Shown one piece after another: positions 56,893-64,000 of a stretch of 64,000 nucleotides of DNA. Origin of the DNA: Allomuricauda sp. NBRC 101325 (GTDB lineage: Bacteria; Bacteroidota; Bacteroidia; Flavobacteriales; Flavobacteriaceae). A program made the position numbers and the translations under genes. The notes under the pieces are model-generated. The model made no database searches. It was not told where the DNA came from and saw only the letters and a list, made by a program, of their open reading frames with translations. The stretch spans positions 354,649 to 418,648 of the forward strand of contig NZ_BSQF01000001.1 in assembly GCF_030268205.1 (NCBI RefSeq), read 5' to 3'. Numbering within the stretch: position 1 is the first letter of the stretch; every line of letters begins with the position of its first letter.

Positions 56893-57486
56893 ATGGGCAG
56901 TCCCAGCAAACTTCAAGAGGCATTTCGGTTATTTGACGAGGCCAATTCCCAAGACCCCAATACGGAGGTCGAAAATGGCGTGGAACAGCCCAAAGAACTG
57001 CTCTATGCCAAGCGGATGACCCAAATTTTGGATGAATTTGCTCCCGATGCCCCTGAAGCCTTACAGTTAACAGCTAGATGTCAGCATATTTGCCGTTGGG
57101 AAATTCCACGTGACTCTTATGAAATGAATCGAGTGGGCTACCTTAAATGGCGACAGGATCTAAAAAAATTCCATGCGGAAAAAGCTTCAGAATTATTGGC
57201 CAAGGTGGGCTATGATCAAGAAACCATTGATCGGGTCGAATTTTTATTGCTCAAAAAGCAGTTGAAAAAGGATGAGGACACCCAAACTTTGGAAGATGTA
57301 ATCTGTCTGGTCTTTTTGAAATATTATTACGAACCGTTTTTGCATAAGCACGATGAAGCCAAATTGATTTCCATTCTTCAAAAGACTTGGAAAAAAATGT
57401 CGGACAAAGGTCATGAAGCCGCTCTTAAACTACCCCTTTCAGAAGATGGATTGGCCTTGGTAACAAAAGCATTATCCACCACATAA
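56893..57486 (+). CDS. DUF4202 domain-containing protein
   Basis: 197 residues. The DUF4202 pattern is clear: FRLFDEANSQDPNTEVENGV, then YAKRMTQILDEFAPDAPEAL and TARCQHICRWEIPRDSYEMN, with His and Glu residues (ARCQHICRWEIPR, and a late KYYYEPFLHKHDEAKL) that might bind metal as in HD-like folds. The family often sits beside nitrite reductase genes; its biochemical role is not known to me. It lies 20 nt after nirD and 17 nt before the sensor kinase, in the same operon. Confidence 0.88.
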   Translation: MGSPSKLQEAFRLFDEANSQDPNTEVENGVEQPKELLYAKRMTQILDEFAPDAPEALQLTARCQHICRWEIPRDSYEMNRVGYLKWRQDLKKFHAEKASELLAKVGYDQETIDRVEFLLLKKQLKKDEDTQTLEDVICLVFLKYYYEPFLHKHDEAKLISILQKTWKKMSDKGHEAALKLPLSEDGLALVTKALSTT

Positions 57487-57503
57487 AAGAGTTTTAAAAG
57501 GCA

Positions 57504-59357
57504 ATGGATAAAAACAACCAACAACAGGCATTGGACGTATCCACATTTGTACGGATACGGAAATGGTACCTCCTAGCCCTTGCCGCCATTGCCCTGACCA
57601 TTATTGTTGCCCAAATATTGATTCAACGACATTTGGATGGCCAATTATTCGATTCCAGGGTCATCAATGTTGCAGGAAGACAACGCGCCTACAGTCAAAA
57701 ATTGGTCAAAGAAGCTTTGCTTTTGCAAAACTCCACCCTTTCCGAAAATGAAAGGGAAGAACTGTTGTCAAAACTTGATCAAACGTTATGGGTTTGGAAA
57801 GTTTCCCATGACGGACTTCAAAATGGGAATGACAGCATTGGATTGCCCAAAGAAAAGAATACGACCATTTTGGCACTGTTTGATGAAGTTTCCGTTCACC
57901 ACAATGCCATGGTGAGTGCGGTCGAAACTATTCTTTCAGGTAGAGACTCCATTCAATCCAATGCTCAAGTTGAAATTTTACTCGCCAACGAATCCGATTT
58001 TTTGTCCAAAATGGACCAGATCGTAAACGAATACGATAGCATCAGTAAGGACCAACTGGAAAACCTGAAGTTTAAAGAATATATGCTCTTGGTATTTTCC
58101 TTTGGTATTTTATTATTGGAGGTGCTTTTTATCTTCCGCCCGCTCTCCATTCAAATTCGGGAAACCATTCGAGATTTGGTCAAAAGCCAGATAAAGTCCG
58201 AAAAAGATGCGTTGGAAATCAAAAAAGTGGTTCAAGAGAAAGAAAAATCATTGCAAGAATTACGGGAACTCAATTTTGTAATAGATAATGCCGCGCTTTT
58301 TGCAAGTACCCGTTCCGATGGTTCTGTCGTTTTTATGAGTAAAAAATTCTTGGCCCTTTTAGAAAAGAAAGACCTCCCTCCCAATGCACAACTTTCAGAA
58401 ATATTGACGGAAGATAGTGGTCAACAGCAATACTTGAGGGAAATCATGACCAAACCGAGACGGGATATCCGCTCGGAAGAAATTGAGATCAAAACCAAAA
58501 CGGGCAAAAAATTATGGTTGGATATTTCCATCATCCCCATTCATCAAGCGAGTAAAAAACACAATGTGCTCCTGCTCTGTTCCGATATTACCGAGCGTAT
58601 GCAAAACCAAATAAAAGTGGAACAGCTCAGGCTTGAAAATTATGAGGAACGAATGCGCCAAAAGCAGATTCAGGCGAGTTTGATCGTGGAAAGTCAGGAA
58701 GAGGAACGCAAACGTATTGCCAAGGATATCCATGACGGTATTGGACAGATGCTCACCGCCTTGCGGTTCAACATTGAGTCCATCAACCTTTCCAACATGG
58801 AAAAAACCAAGGAGAAAATCGACTACCTCAAAAACTTGACTTCTGATCTGATCAAAGGAGTAAGGACGGCCACCTTTAATTTAACGCCCCCGGAACTGAG
58901 CGATCACGGCATCTTCCCTGCCCTGCAAAAAATGACGCAGGAATTGAGCAAATTGACAGGGAAAAATATATTGTTCGAAAATAAGGCCGAAGAAAATATC
59001 CGTTTTGATTCTTTGGCCGAAACCAATATTTACAGAGTTACGCAAGAGGCTGTGAACAATGCCATTAAATATGCGAATGCGAGCTATATTTTGGTCACCA
59101 TTAACTTTACGGATAACCTTTTAAGCGTTGTGATAGATGATGATGGAAAAGGATTTGATCCTGCTATTTTAAAACGTCCACCAAAAAACAATAGCGAGGG
59201 CGGAATGGGCGTATTTTTTATGAAAGAACGGATAAGCTATATCAATGGTAGATTGTTTATAAGTTCCACTCCTGGTGAGGGCACTCGGGTGACCATCAAT
59301 TACAGCTTAAAACAAAGCGAGAAAAAGAATTTAAAGAGCTTAAAAAATGAAAATTAG
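57504..59357 (+). CDS. NarX-like sensor histidine kinase with PilJ-type nitrate-sensing N-terminus
   Basis: 617 residues. A helix near 20-37, a periplasmic PilJ/NIT-like four-helix region (about 40-190) and a second helix near 193-212 form the sensor. Its first helix carries INVAGRQRAYSQKLVKEALL (residues 54 on), similar to the nitrate-binding P-box of NarX. A PAS domain occupies about 250-370 (NFVIDNAALFASTRSDGSVV). The HisKA_3 site is ERKRIAKDIHDGIGQMLTAL with His410, and the ATPase has NNAIKYANASY and IDDDGKGFDP. It is co-transcribed with nirBD and DUF4202 and overlaps the next gene by 11 nt. Probable partner: the response regulator at 46541-47227. Confidence 0.88.
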   Translation: MDKNNQQQALDVSTFVRIRKWYLLALAAIALTIIVAQILIQRHLDGQLFDSRVINVAGRQRAYSQKLVKEALLLQNSTLSENEREELLSKLDQTLWVWKVSHDGLQNGNDSIGLPKEKNTTILALFDEVSVHHNAMVSAVETILSGRDSIQSNAQVEILLANESDFLSKMDQIVNEYDSISKDQLENLKFKEYMLLVFSFGILLLEVLFIFRPLSIQIRETIRDLVKSQIKSEKDALEIKKVVQEKEKSLQELRELNFVIDNAALFASTRSDGSVVFMSKKFLALLEKKDLPPNAQLSEILTEDSGQQQYLREIMTKPRRDIRSEEIEIKTKTGKKLWLDISIIPIHQASKKHNVLLLCSDITERMQNQIKVEQLRLENYEERMRQKQIQASLIVESQEEERKRIAKDIHDGIGQMLTALRFNIESINLSNMEKTKEKIDYLKNLTSDLIKGVRTATFNLTPPELSDHGIFPALQKMTQELSKLTGKNILFENKAEENIRFDSLAETNIYRVTQEAVNNAIKYANASYILVTINFTDNLLSVVIDDDGKGFDPAILKRPPKNNSEGGMGVFFMKERISYINGRLFISSTPGEGTRVTINYSLKQSEKKNLKSLKNEN

Positions 59358-59721
59358 AATAAAAGGCGATTCCATTCGATTCAGATTGACCAAAACAGAG
59401 GTGGAAATTTTCTGCTCAACAGGTGTCTTTTCGGAAACAACCCACTTTGGAACCTCTGAATTCAATTATAAATTACAAGCAAAGGAAGGTATTACTGCTA
59501 TGGAAGCGGATTTCTCCAACAATACCATTACTCTTTTTTTACCAGATGAAGAAAGATCAAGTTGGGCCACTTCGGATAGAGTAGGCTATCAAAATGAAAT
59601 GTCATTGGAAAATGGAAAAGAACTCTCCCTGCTCTTAGAAAAGGATTTTGCTTGTTTGGACAATACCACCGAAGATCAATCAGACAATTACCCGAATCCC
59701 AAGGTTGGGGATAATTGTTAG
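59347..59721 (+). CDS. Small DUF7009-like protein coupled to the sensor kinase gene
   Basis: 124 residues, no signal peptide or membrane segment. It opens MKIRIKGDSIRFRLTKTEVE and contains FGTSEFNYKLQAKEGITAME and a C-terminal acidic stretch with FACLD and DNYPNPK; the last residue is Cys. It resembles a small family (DUF7009) found in Bacteroidota with no assigned function. Its ATG lies inside the last codons of the kinase gene (11-nt overlap), which points to translational coupling. Confidence 0.72.
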   Translation: MKIRIKGDSIRFRLTKTEVEIFCSTGVFSETTHFGTSEFNYKLQAKEGITAMEADFSNNTITLFLPDEERSSWATSDRVGYQNEMSLENGKELSLLLEKDFACLDNTTEDQSDNYPNPKVGDNC

Positions 59722-59738
59722 GTACCTTCAAAGAAAAA

Positions 59739-59764
59739 CCCCTTACATCTTTCGACATAAGGGG
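59739..59764. terminator. Bidirectional terminator between the nir operon and tRNA-Gln
   Basis: CCCCTTA pairs with TAAGGGG across a 12-nt loop. The minus-strand transcript (tRNA side) runs into TTTTTCTTTG, and the plus-strand transcript into CTTTCTG. It ends both the nir operon and the tRNA. Confidence 0.75.
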
Positions 59765-59772
59765 CTTTCTGT

Positions 59773-59843
59773 TGGCCTACAAGGACTCGAACCTTGAACG
59801 ACTGAACCAAAATCAGCTGTGTTACCAATTACACCATAGGCCA
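59773..59843 (-). tRNA. tRNA-Gln (anticodon TTG)
   Basis: 71 nt. The acceptor arms TGGCCTA and TAGGCCA pair fully; the anticodon stem GCTGA/TCAGT encloses the loop TTTTGGT with anticodon TTG; the T arm contains GTTCGAGTC. CCA at the 3' end is encoded as part of the acceptor (GGCCA) only; no separate CCA tail is seen. Confidence 0.95.
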
Positions 59844-60035
59844 GTACCATTCAAACACTAAACTTGATTCAGCATTTGAGCGTGCAAATTTAAAACAAAC
59901 TTTGGTTTCAACAAATATTTTAATCAGAATCCGAATAAAATTTCTCCCAACAGCATGTTAAAGGTTTTCGAAAAATGACCGACCGTCTCTTCTATATTTA
60001 CTAAATTCGCCCCAACTCGGTCAATAACCAGCTTT

Positions 60036-63000
60036 ATGTTTGCAAAAGACTTCAAAAAATGGGATACCATCCTCGGGTGGGTTTCTTTCGCTATCGCCTT
60101 TATAGTTTACGCACTTACCGTTGAACCCACAGGAAGTTTTTGGGATGCAGGGGAGTATATCTCCACTTCGGCCAAACTACAGGTAGGACACCCTCCAGGA
60201 GCACCTTTACTTCAAATGATCGGGGCGTTCTTTGCTATGTTTGCCTTTGGCGACGAAACAAAAATCGCACTTATGGTAAATGCGGTATCCATTGTTTCAA
60301 GTGCCTTTGCCGTATTGTTTACCTTTTGGACCATCACGAATTTGACAAGAAAGCTTATTTCCAAAGAAACAGCTATTTCCAACCCTCAGGCGATTGCCAT
60401 TTTTGGTAGCGGATTGGTAGGTGCTCTGGCCTTTACGTTTTCCGATAGCTTTTGGTTCAATGCCGTGGAGACCGAGGTTTATGCCATGGCGAGTTTTATC
60501 ATGGCGCTTTTACTTTGGCTCGGACTTAAATGGACCGATAATTTGGACGACCCAAGGGGCCATCGTTGGTTATTGTTGATTTGTTTTGTGATTGGTCTGA
60601 CTTTCGGAATCCAGTTTATGGGCTTCTTGGCCATTCCGTCCATCGGACTTTTGTACTACTTCAAAAAATACAAGACCACAACCATAAAGAATTTCCTATT
60701 GGCCAACATCATCGTGGTTGCCCTTTTGATTTTGGTCTATAAATTCTCCCTTACCTACGTTTTGGAATTGTTTGGGTGGAGCGAAGTATTCTTTATCAAT
60801 GAAATTGGTCTGCCCTTTAATTCAGGGACCTTAATAATGGGATTAATTTTCGTGGCTTCTTTTTATTTTGGACTACGATACACCAGAAAACATAATTTTC
60901 ATACGGGAAACATTATCGTTTTGAGTTTAATGTTCCTGCTTTTAGGTTTTTCTTCTTGGTTGATGCTGCCCATCCGTGCCAATGCCCAAACAGTGGTAAA
61001 CGAGAACAATCCCGCCGATGCAAGAGCCCTTTTGGCCTATTACAACAGGGAACAATATCCTGGTGTCGACAGCCCTATTTACGGAGCCTATTATTCAGAT
61101 ACCTTTGCTGCTTCAGGAAAGGATAGGGATGATAGCCCAAAATATGAAAAGGATTATGCTACAGGGAAATACATCATCGTAAACCATTACGAAGGCGCCG
61201 TTCCAGGACCCAATCCAAAACATGTTGGCATTTTGCCTCGAATGTGGAGCGATCAACATGCCGAAAATTACATGCGCTATTTTGGTGCCCTCGATTTTAA
61301 AATAAAATCGGAATATATTTCCAACAATGAGCTTCGTCAAACCGTAAGTCAATTCAAAGCGGCCTATGCACAAGGCGATATAGACACATCACAATACATT
61401 CGTTTCTTAAGGGAATTTGGCCAATACATCGAAGTACAGCCTCCTACCTTGGGACAGAACCTAAGTTATATGTTCGACTTTCAGTTCGGATATATGTACA
61501 TGCGCTATTTTATGTGGAATTTTGTCGGCAAACAAAACGACATGCAGGGCAAGTACGACGAAAACGGAAACTGGCTCAGTGGTGTAGGTTTTATAGACAG
61601 TCTCCGCTTGGGAAGTCAAAAAAACCTACCCAGCGATTGGGAAAACAACAAAGGAAGAAACACCTATTATTTCTTGCCCTTGTTACTCGGAATTTTGGGG
61701 ATTGTTTTCCAAATTTCCAAAAACCCAAAACAATTTTGGATGCTATTTGTGTTCTTTATGTTTACCGGTTTTGCCATCCAATTTTACACCAACCCATCCA
61801 TATTTCAACCTAGGGAACGGGATTATTCCCTGGTAGGTTCGTTCTATGTGTTCTGCATTTGGATCGGACTTGGGGTATATGGATTGTTCGAAGAATTTAA
61901 AAAACTATTGTCCGCTAAAATCGCGGCACCGGCCATTAGTGCTATCTGTTTATTGGCAGTACCCTTTTTAATGGCATTTCAAAACTGGGACGATCACGAC
62001 AGGGCCAATCGTTATACGGCAAAATCAACCGCAAAAGCGTATCTGGATTCTTGTCAAGAAGACGTGGGCGCCATTTTGTTCACTATTGGAGACAACGATA
62101 CCTTCCCGATCTGGTATGCACAAGAAATTGAAAACTACCGCACCGATGTTCGCGTTGTGAACACCAGCCTTTTTGCCACGGATTGGTACATCGACCAAAT
62201 GAAACGCAAAGCGTACGAAAGTGATCCAATTCCATCACAATTAACGCACGACAAATACCGCTATGGCACACGGGATGCCATTTACCACAGAGCGATCACC
62301 GAAAACCGTTGGGATATCAAGGACTTTATAAATTGGGTAGCTAGTGATAAGGAACAAACCAAATTTGGTCATATTTTGAGCAATCAAGGGGCTGATCTAT
62401 CACAGTATCCACAAAGCACGTTGGATATTGTATACTACCCTACCAATAAAATTCGTATTCCTGTCAACAAAAAAAATGTATTGGAAAGTGGATTGGTAAA
62501 AGAGAAAGATTCCGCATTGATCGTTGATTACATTGACATCGACCTTCCGGAAAGCGTATTGCCAAAAAACCGTATCCTCATGTTGGACCTGATCGCCAAC
62601 AACGACTGGAAACGTCCGATTTATTTCTCTGGTGGAAGTTTTGACAGTGCCGAATACATTTGGATGAAAGATTACCTGCAACTGGATGGATTGGTGTACA
62701 AATTGGTGCCTATAAAAACACCAAACCGCAATTCCTTCGAAATGGGCCGCATCGATTCCGACTTGATGTACGATATCGTGAAGAACTGGGATTGGGGCAA
62801 CTCCGGAAGTGATAAAATCTACCACGATCCACAAACACGCTCGCAAGGACTTTCCTTTAGAAGTAATTTGGCCCGTTTGATGGAAACCTTGATCGCCGAA
62901 AACAAAATTGACAAGGCCAAGGATGTCATCGATATGTCCTTGACCAACATGCCCGTTGAATATTTCTATTTCTATGCCTTTGTAGAGCCGTTTGTTGATG

Positions 63001-63371
63001 GATATTACAAAGTTGGAGAAACGGAAAAAGCACGTGAACTGTTCCACCAGCTCAAAAAAATATATCAAGAGCATTTGGAGTACTACGCTTCATTGCCTTT
63101 GGATGAGCAATATGAGAAAATAGACGATATCTTATCCGACATGCAGGCCTACCGCCGAAACATTGATATTCTGATCGAGAACAGGGATAAAGACTTGGCA
63201 GAAGCGGAGACCTTGATCTTTAATGAGTATATTGACAAATTCTCACAATTTGTGGATGACGAAGAGGATGCTTTGGAAGACCCTATGCTTATGGATCCAG
63301 ACCTAGAGGATTCGATTCCATTGGACACCATAGAATCTGTGCCCGATTCAGTTGAAATGGAGCAACAATAA
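60036..63371 (+). CDS. DUF2723 membrane protein (probable glycosyltransferase, O-mannosyltransferase-like)
   Basis: 1111 residues. The N-terminal DUF2723 region opens with WVSFAIAFIVYALTVEPTGS and the acidic motif FWDAGEYISTSAKLQVGHPP, comparable to the catalytic Asp/Glu loop of PMT/ArnT-type GT-C enzymes. About eleven membrane helices lie in residues 12-640, separated by a long loop (about 310-520), and a soluble C-terminal domain of about 450 residues with helical repeats (NLARLMETLIAENKIDKAKD) and a strongly acidic tail. Such proteins are conserved in Bacteroidota. GT-C activity on surface glycans or proteins is likely but inferred. It is monocistronic. Confidence 0.85.
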   Translation: MFAKDFKKWDTILGWVSFAIAFIVYALTVEPTGSFWDAGEYISTSAKLQVGHPPGAPLLQMIGAFFAMFAFGDETKIALMVNAVSIVSSAFAVLFTFWTITNLTRKLISKETAISNPQAIAIFGSGLVGALAFTFSDSFWFNAVETEVYAMASFIMALLLWLGLKWTDNLDDPRGHRWLLLICFVIGLTFGIQFMGFLAIPSIGLLYYFKKYKTTTIKNFLLANIIVVALLILVYKFSLTYVLELFGWSEVFFINEIGLPFNSGTLIMGLIFVASFYFGLRYTRKHNFHTGNIIVLSLMFLLLGFSSWLMLPIRANAQTVVNENNPADARALLAYYNREQYPGVDSPIYGAYYSDTFAASGKDRDDSPKYEKDYATGKYIIVNHYEGAVPGPNPKHVGILPRMWSDQHAENYMRYFGALDFKIKSEYISNNELRQTVSQFKAAYAQGDIDTSQYIRFLREFGQYIEVQPPTLGQNLSYMFDFQFGYMYMRYFMWNFVGKQNDMQGKYDENGNWLSGVGFIDSLRLGSQKNLPSDWENNKGRNTYYFLPLLLGILGIVFQISKNPKQFWMLFVFFMFTGFAIQFYTNPSIFQPRERDYSLVGSFYVFCIWIGLGVYGLFEEFKKLLSAKIAAPAISAICLLAVPFLMAFQNWDDHDRANRYTAKSTAKAYLDSCQEDVGAILFTIGDNDTFPIWYAQEIENYRTDVRVVNTSLFATDWYIDQMKRKAYESDPIPSQLTHDKYRYGTRDAIYHRAITENRWDIKDFINWVASDKEQTKFGHILSNQGADLSQYPQSTLDIVYYPTNKIRIPVNKKNVLESGLVKEKDSALIVDYIDIDLPESVLPKNRILMLDLIANNDWKRPIYFSGGSFDSAEYIWMKDYLQLDGLVYKLVPIKTPNRNSFEMGRIDSDLMYDIVKNWDWGNSGSDKIYHDPQTRSQGLSFRSNLARLMETLIAENKIDKAKDVIDMSLTNMPVEYFYFYAFVEPFVDGYYKVGETEKARELFHQLKKIYQEHLEYYASLPLDEQYEKIDDILSDMQAYRRNIDILIENRDKDLAEAETLIFNEYIDKFSQFVDDEEDALEDPMLMDPDLEDSIPLDTIESVPDSVEMEQQ

Positions 63372-63376
63372 AAAAG

Positions 63377-63403
63377 AAAGCGAGGTAAAAACCTCGCTTT
63401 TTT
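63377..63403. terminator. Bidirectional terminator between DUF2723 and thioredoxin-like genes
   Basis: AAAGCGAGGT pairs with ACCTCGCTTT around AAAA, followed by T on the right and preceded by A-rich DNA on the left. It serves the two convergent genes, whose stops are 34 nt apart. Confidence 0.88.
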
Positions 63404-63405
63404 GA

Positions 63406-63702
63406 TTAAATATATTCGTTTAAAATACCAATTAAAGTATTGGCATCTTGCTCGCCGCTCTGTCGCCAAACCATCTCCCCTTTTTTGTAGATCATTAGGG
63501 TCGGAAGTCCTTTTATGCGCAAAGCTTGGCTCAGTTCTTTGTTCTTGTCCACATCTATCTTGATCACTTTCCCCTTTTCGCCAAGTGCCGCAGCAACATC
63601 GCTCAAGATAGGATGCATAGACGTGGATTGTTCATTCCATTCTGCATAAAAATCCAACAGAACTGGAATTTTCAAATCGATAAGTTCACCAAATTTAGAC
63701 AT
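63406..63702 (-). CDS. Thioredoxin-fold protein without the CXXC active site
   Basis: 98 residues, the size of a minimal thioredoxin. Fold motifs are present: VLLDFYAEW before the active site, KIDVDKNKELSQALRIKG, and the cis-proline in GLPTLMIYKKG (Pro67). The usual WCGPC is replaced by WNEQS (residues 22-26), and the protein contains no cysteine at all, so disulfide chemistry is not possible. A binding or chaperone-like role is more likely. It is transcribed alone. Confidence 0.85.
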   Translation of the reverse strand: MSKFGELIDLKIPVLLDFYAEWNEQSTSMHPILSDVAAALGEKGKVIKIDVDKNKELSQALRIKGLPTLMIYKKGEMVWRQSGEQDANTLIGILNEYI

Positions 63703-63949
63703 GAATTCAAAGGTTTACAGTCAAAAATAAGAAAAAATGTTAACGTTTGGCACAAGCGGAATCGTTAGCATCCCTCGAACTTGGTTAAATTCAGGTTAAA
63801 CTGATTACTCAATCCCATCCTTAAATTTAAGAAACACTTTATCCAAAAATACAATAGCCTCGCCCCCAAATTTTTCAGCTTCAACTTAACAAAGACAAAT
63901 CAAGACCTAACTCCATGCTAAACTTGCTTTAAAATTTAAAAAATCCATC

Positions 63950-64000
63950 ATGAAAAAATTAATGTTTGCCCTAATGCTATTGACCTGTACTTTAGGCATT
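63950..64000 (+). CDS. Start of an exported protein gene (runs off the window)
   Basis: Only 17 codons are present: MKKLMFALMLLTCTLGI, a signal-peptide-like N-terminus with a Lys-Lys start and hydrophobic core. The rest lies outside the window, so no function can be given. It follows a 247-nt gap with no other visible gene. Confidence 0.5.
   Translation, partial: MKKLMFALMLLTCTLGI

Noticed and set aside
62400..63074. 224-codon minus-strand frame
   Set aside because: Antisense to the DUF2723 gene, without a start context or recognisable motif.

Overview
The window looks like a chromosomal segment of a flavobacterium (Bacteroidota, family Flavobacteriaceae, probably marine). The evidence is a sprA gene (gliding and type IX secretion) next to ruvA and maeB, an alternative complex III operon joined to a cytochrome aa3 oxidase, large secreted PA14/lectin/thrombospondin-repeat proteins, promoter -7 boxes of the TAnnTTTG type, and poor Shine-Dalgarno sites. 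The genus cannot be fixed from sequence alone. No insertion sequence, prophage, CRISPR array, rRNA or replication origin was seen; the region reads as ordinary backbone with accessory metabolic islands.

Layout. (1) 1-7844, minus strand: the N-terminal part of sprA, then ruvA, maeB, a sugar-type MFS transporter and queG. (2) 7888-10073: a compact locus of two exported DsrE-like proteins and a membrane-anchored dihaem cytochrome c resembling thiosulfate dehydrogenase. (3) 10263-12141: ruvB and a DUF2807 envelope protein. (4) 12272-23647: the respiratory operon actABCDEF-coxBA, ended by a strong terminator. (5) 23883-28842: a SPOR protein convergent with the rimP-nusA-infB operon, whose leader carries a terminator-like hairpin. 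(6) 29158-33888: two secreted proteins sharing an unusual C-terminal module. (7) 33898-41191: an acyl-CoA synthetase, a class III cyclase, a DUF6588 barrel and a two-subunit xanthine-dehydrogenase-family enzyme.

(8) 41421-59721 is the main accessory block and is almost wholly devoted to nitrate assimilation. It holds an nrtABCD-type ABC importer with an outer-membrane barrel, and a NarL-like response regulator. It also holds a three-part nitrate reductase fused to a flavoprotein and a [2Fe-2S] domain, followed by a degenerate sirohaem-reductase-like protein ending in rubredoxin. cobA (for sirohaem) diverges from nirB-nirD-DUF4202, then a NarX-like PilJ-domain sensor kinase and a small DUF7009-like protein. 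Nitrate would be imported by the barrel and ABC transporter, reduced by NasA with NAD(P)H electrons, then reduced to ammonium by NirBD. The kinase and regulator at opposite ends of the block probably form the sensing pair. TACGTA-containing inverted or tandem repeats lie upstream of all three transcription units.

(9) 59773-64000: tRNA-Gln, a large DUF2723 membrane protein, a thioredoxin-fold protein lacking the CXXC motif, and the first codons of another exported protein.

Most novel candidates: the exported DsrE/cytochrome locus, the shared C-terminal tail on the two secreted proteins, the rubredoxin fusion protein, and the shared nitrate-locus repeats.
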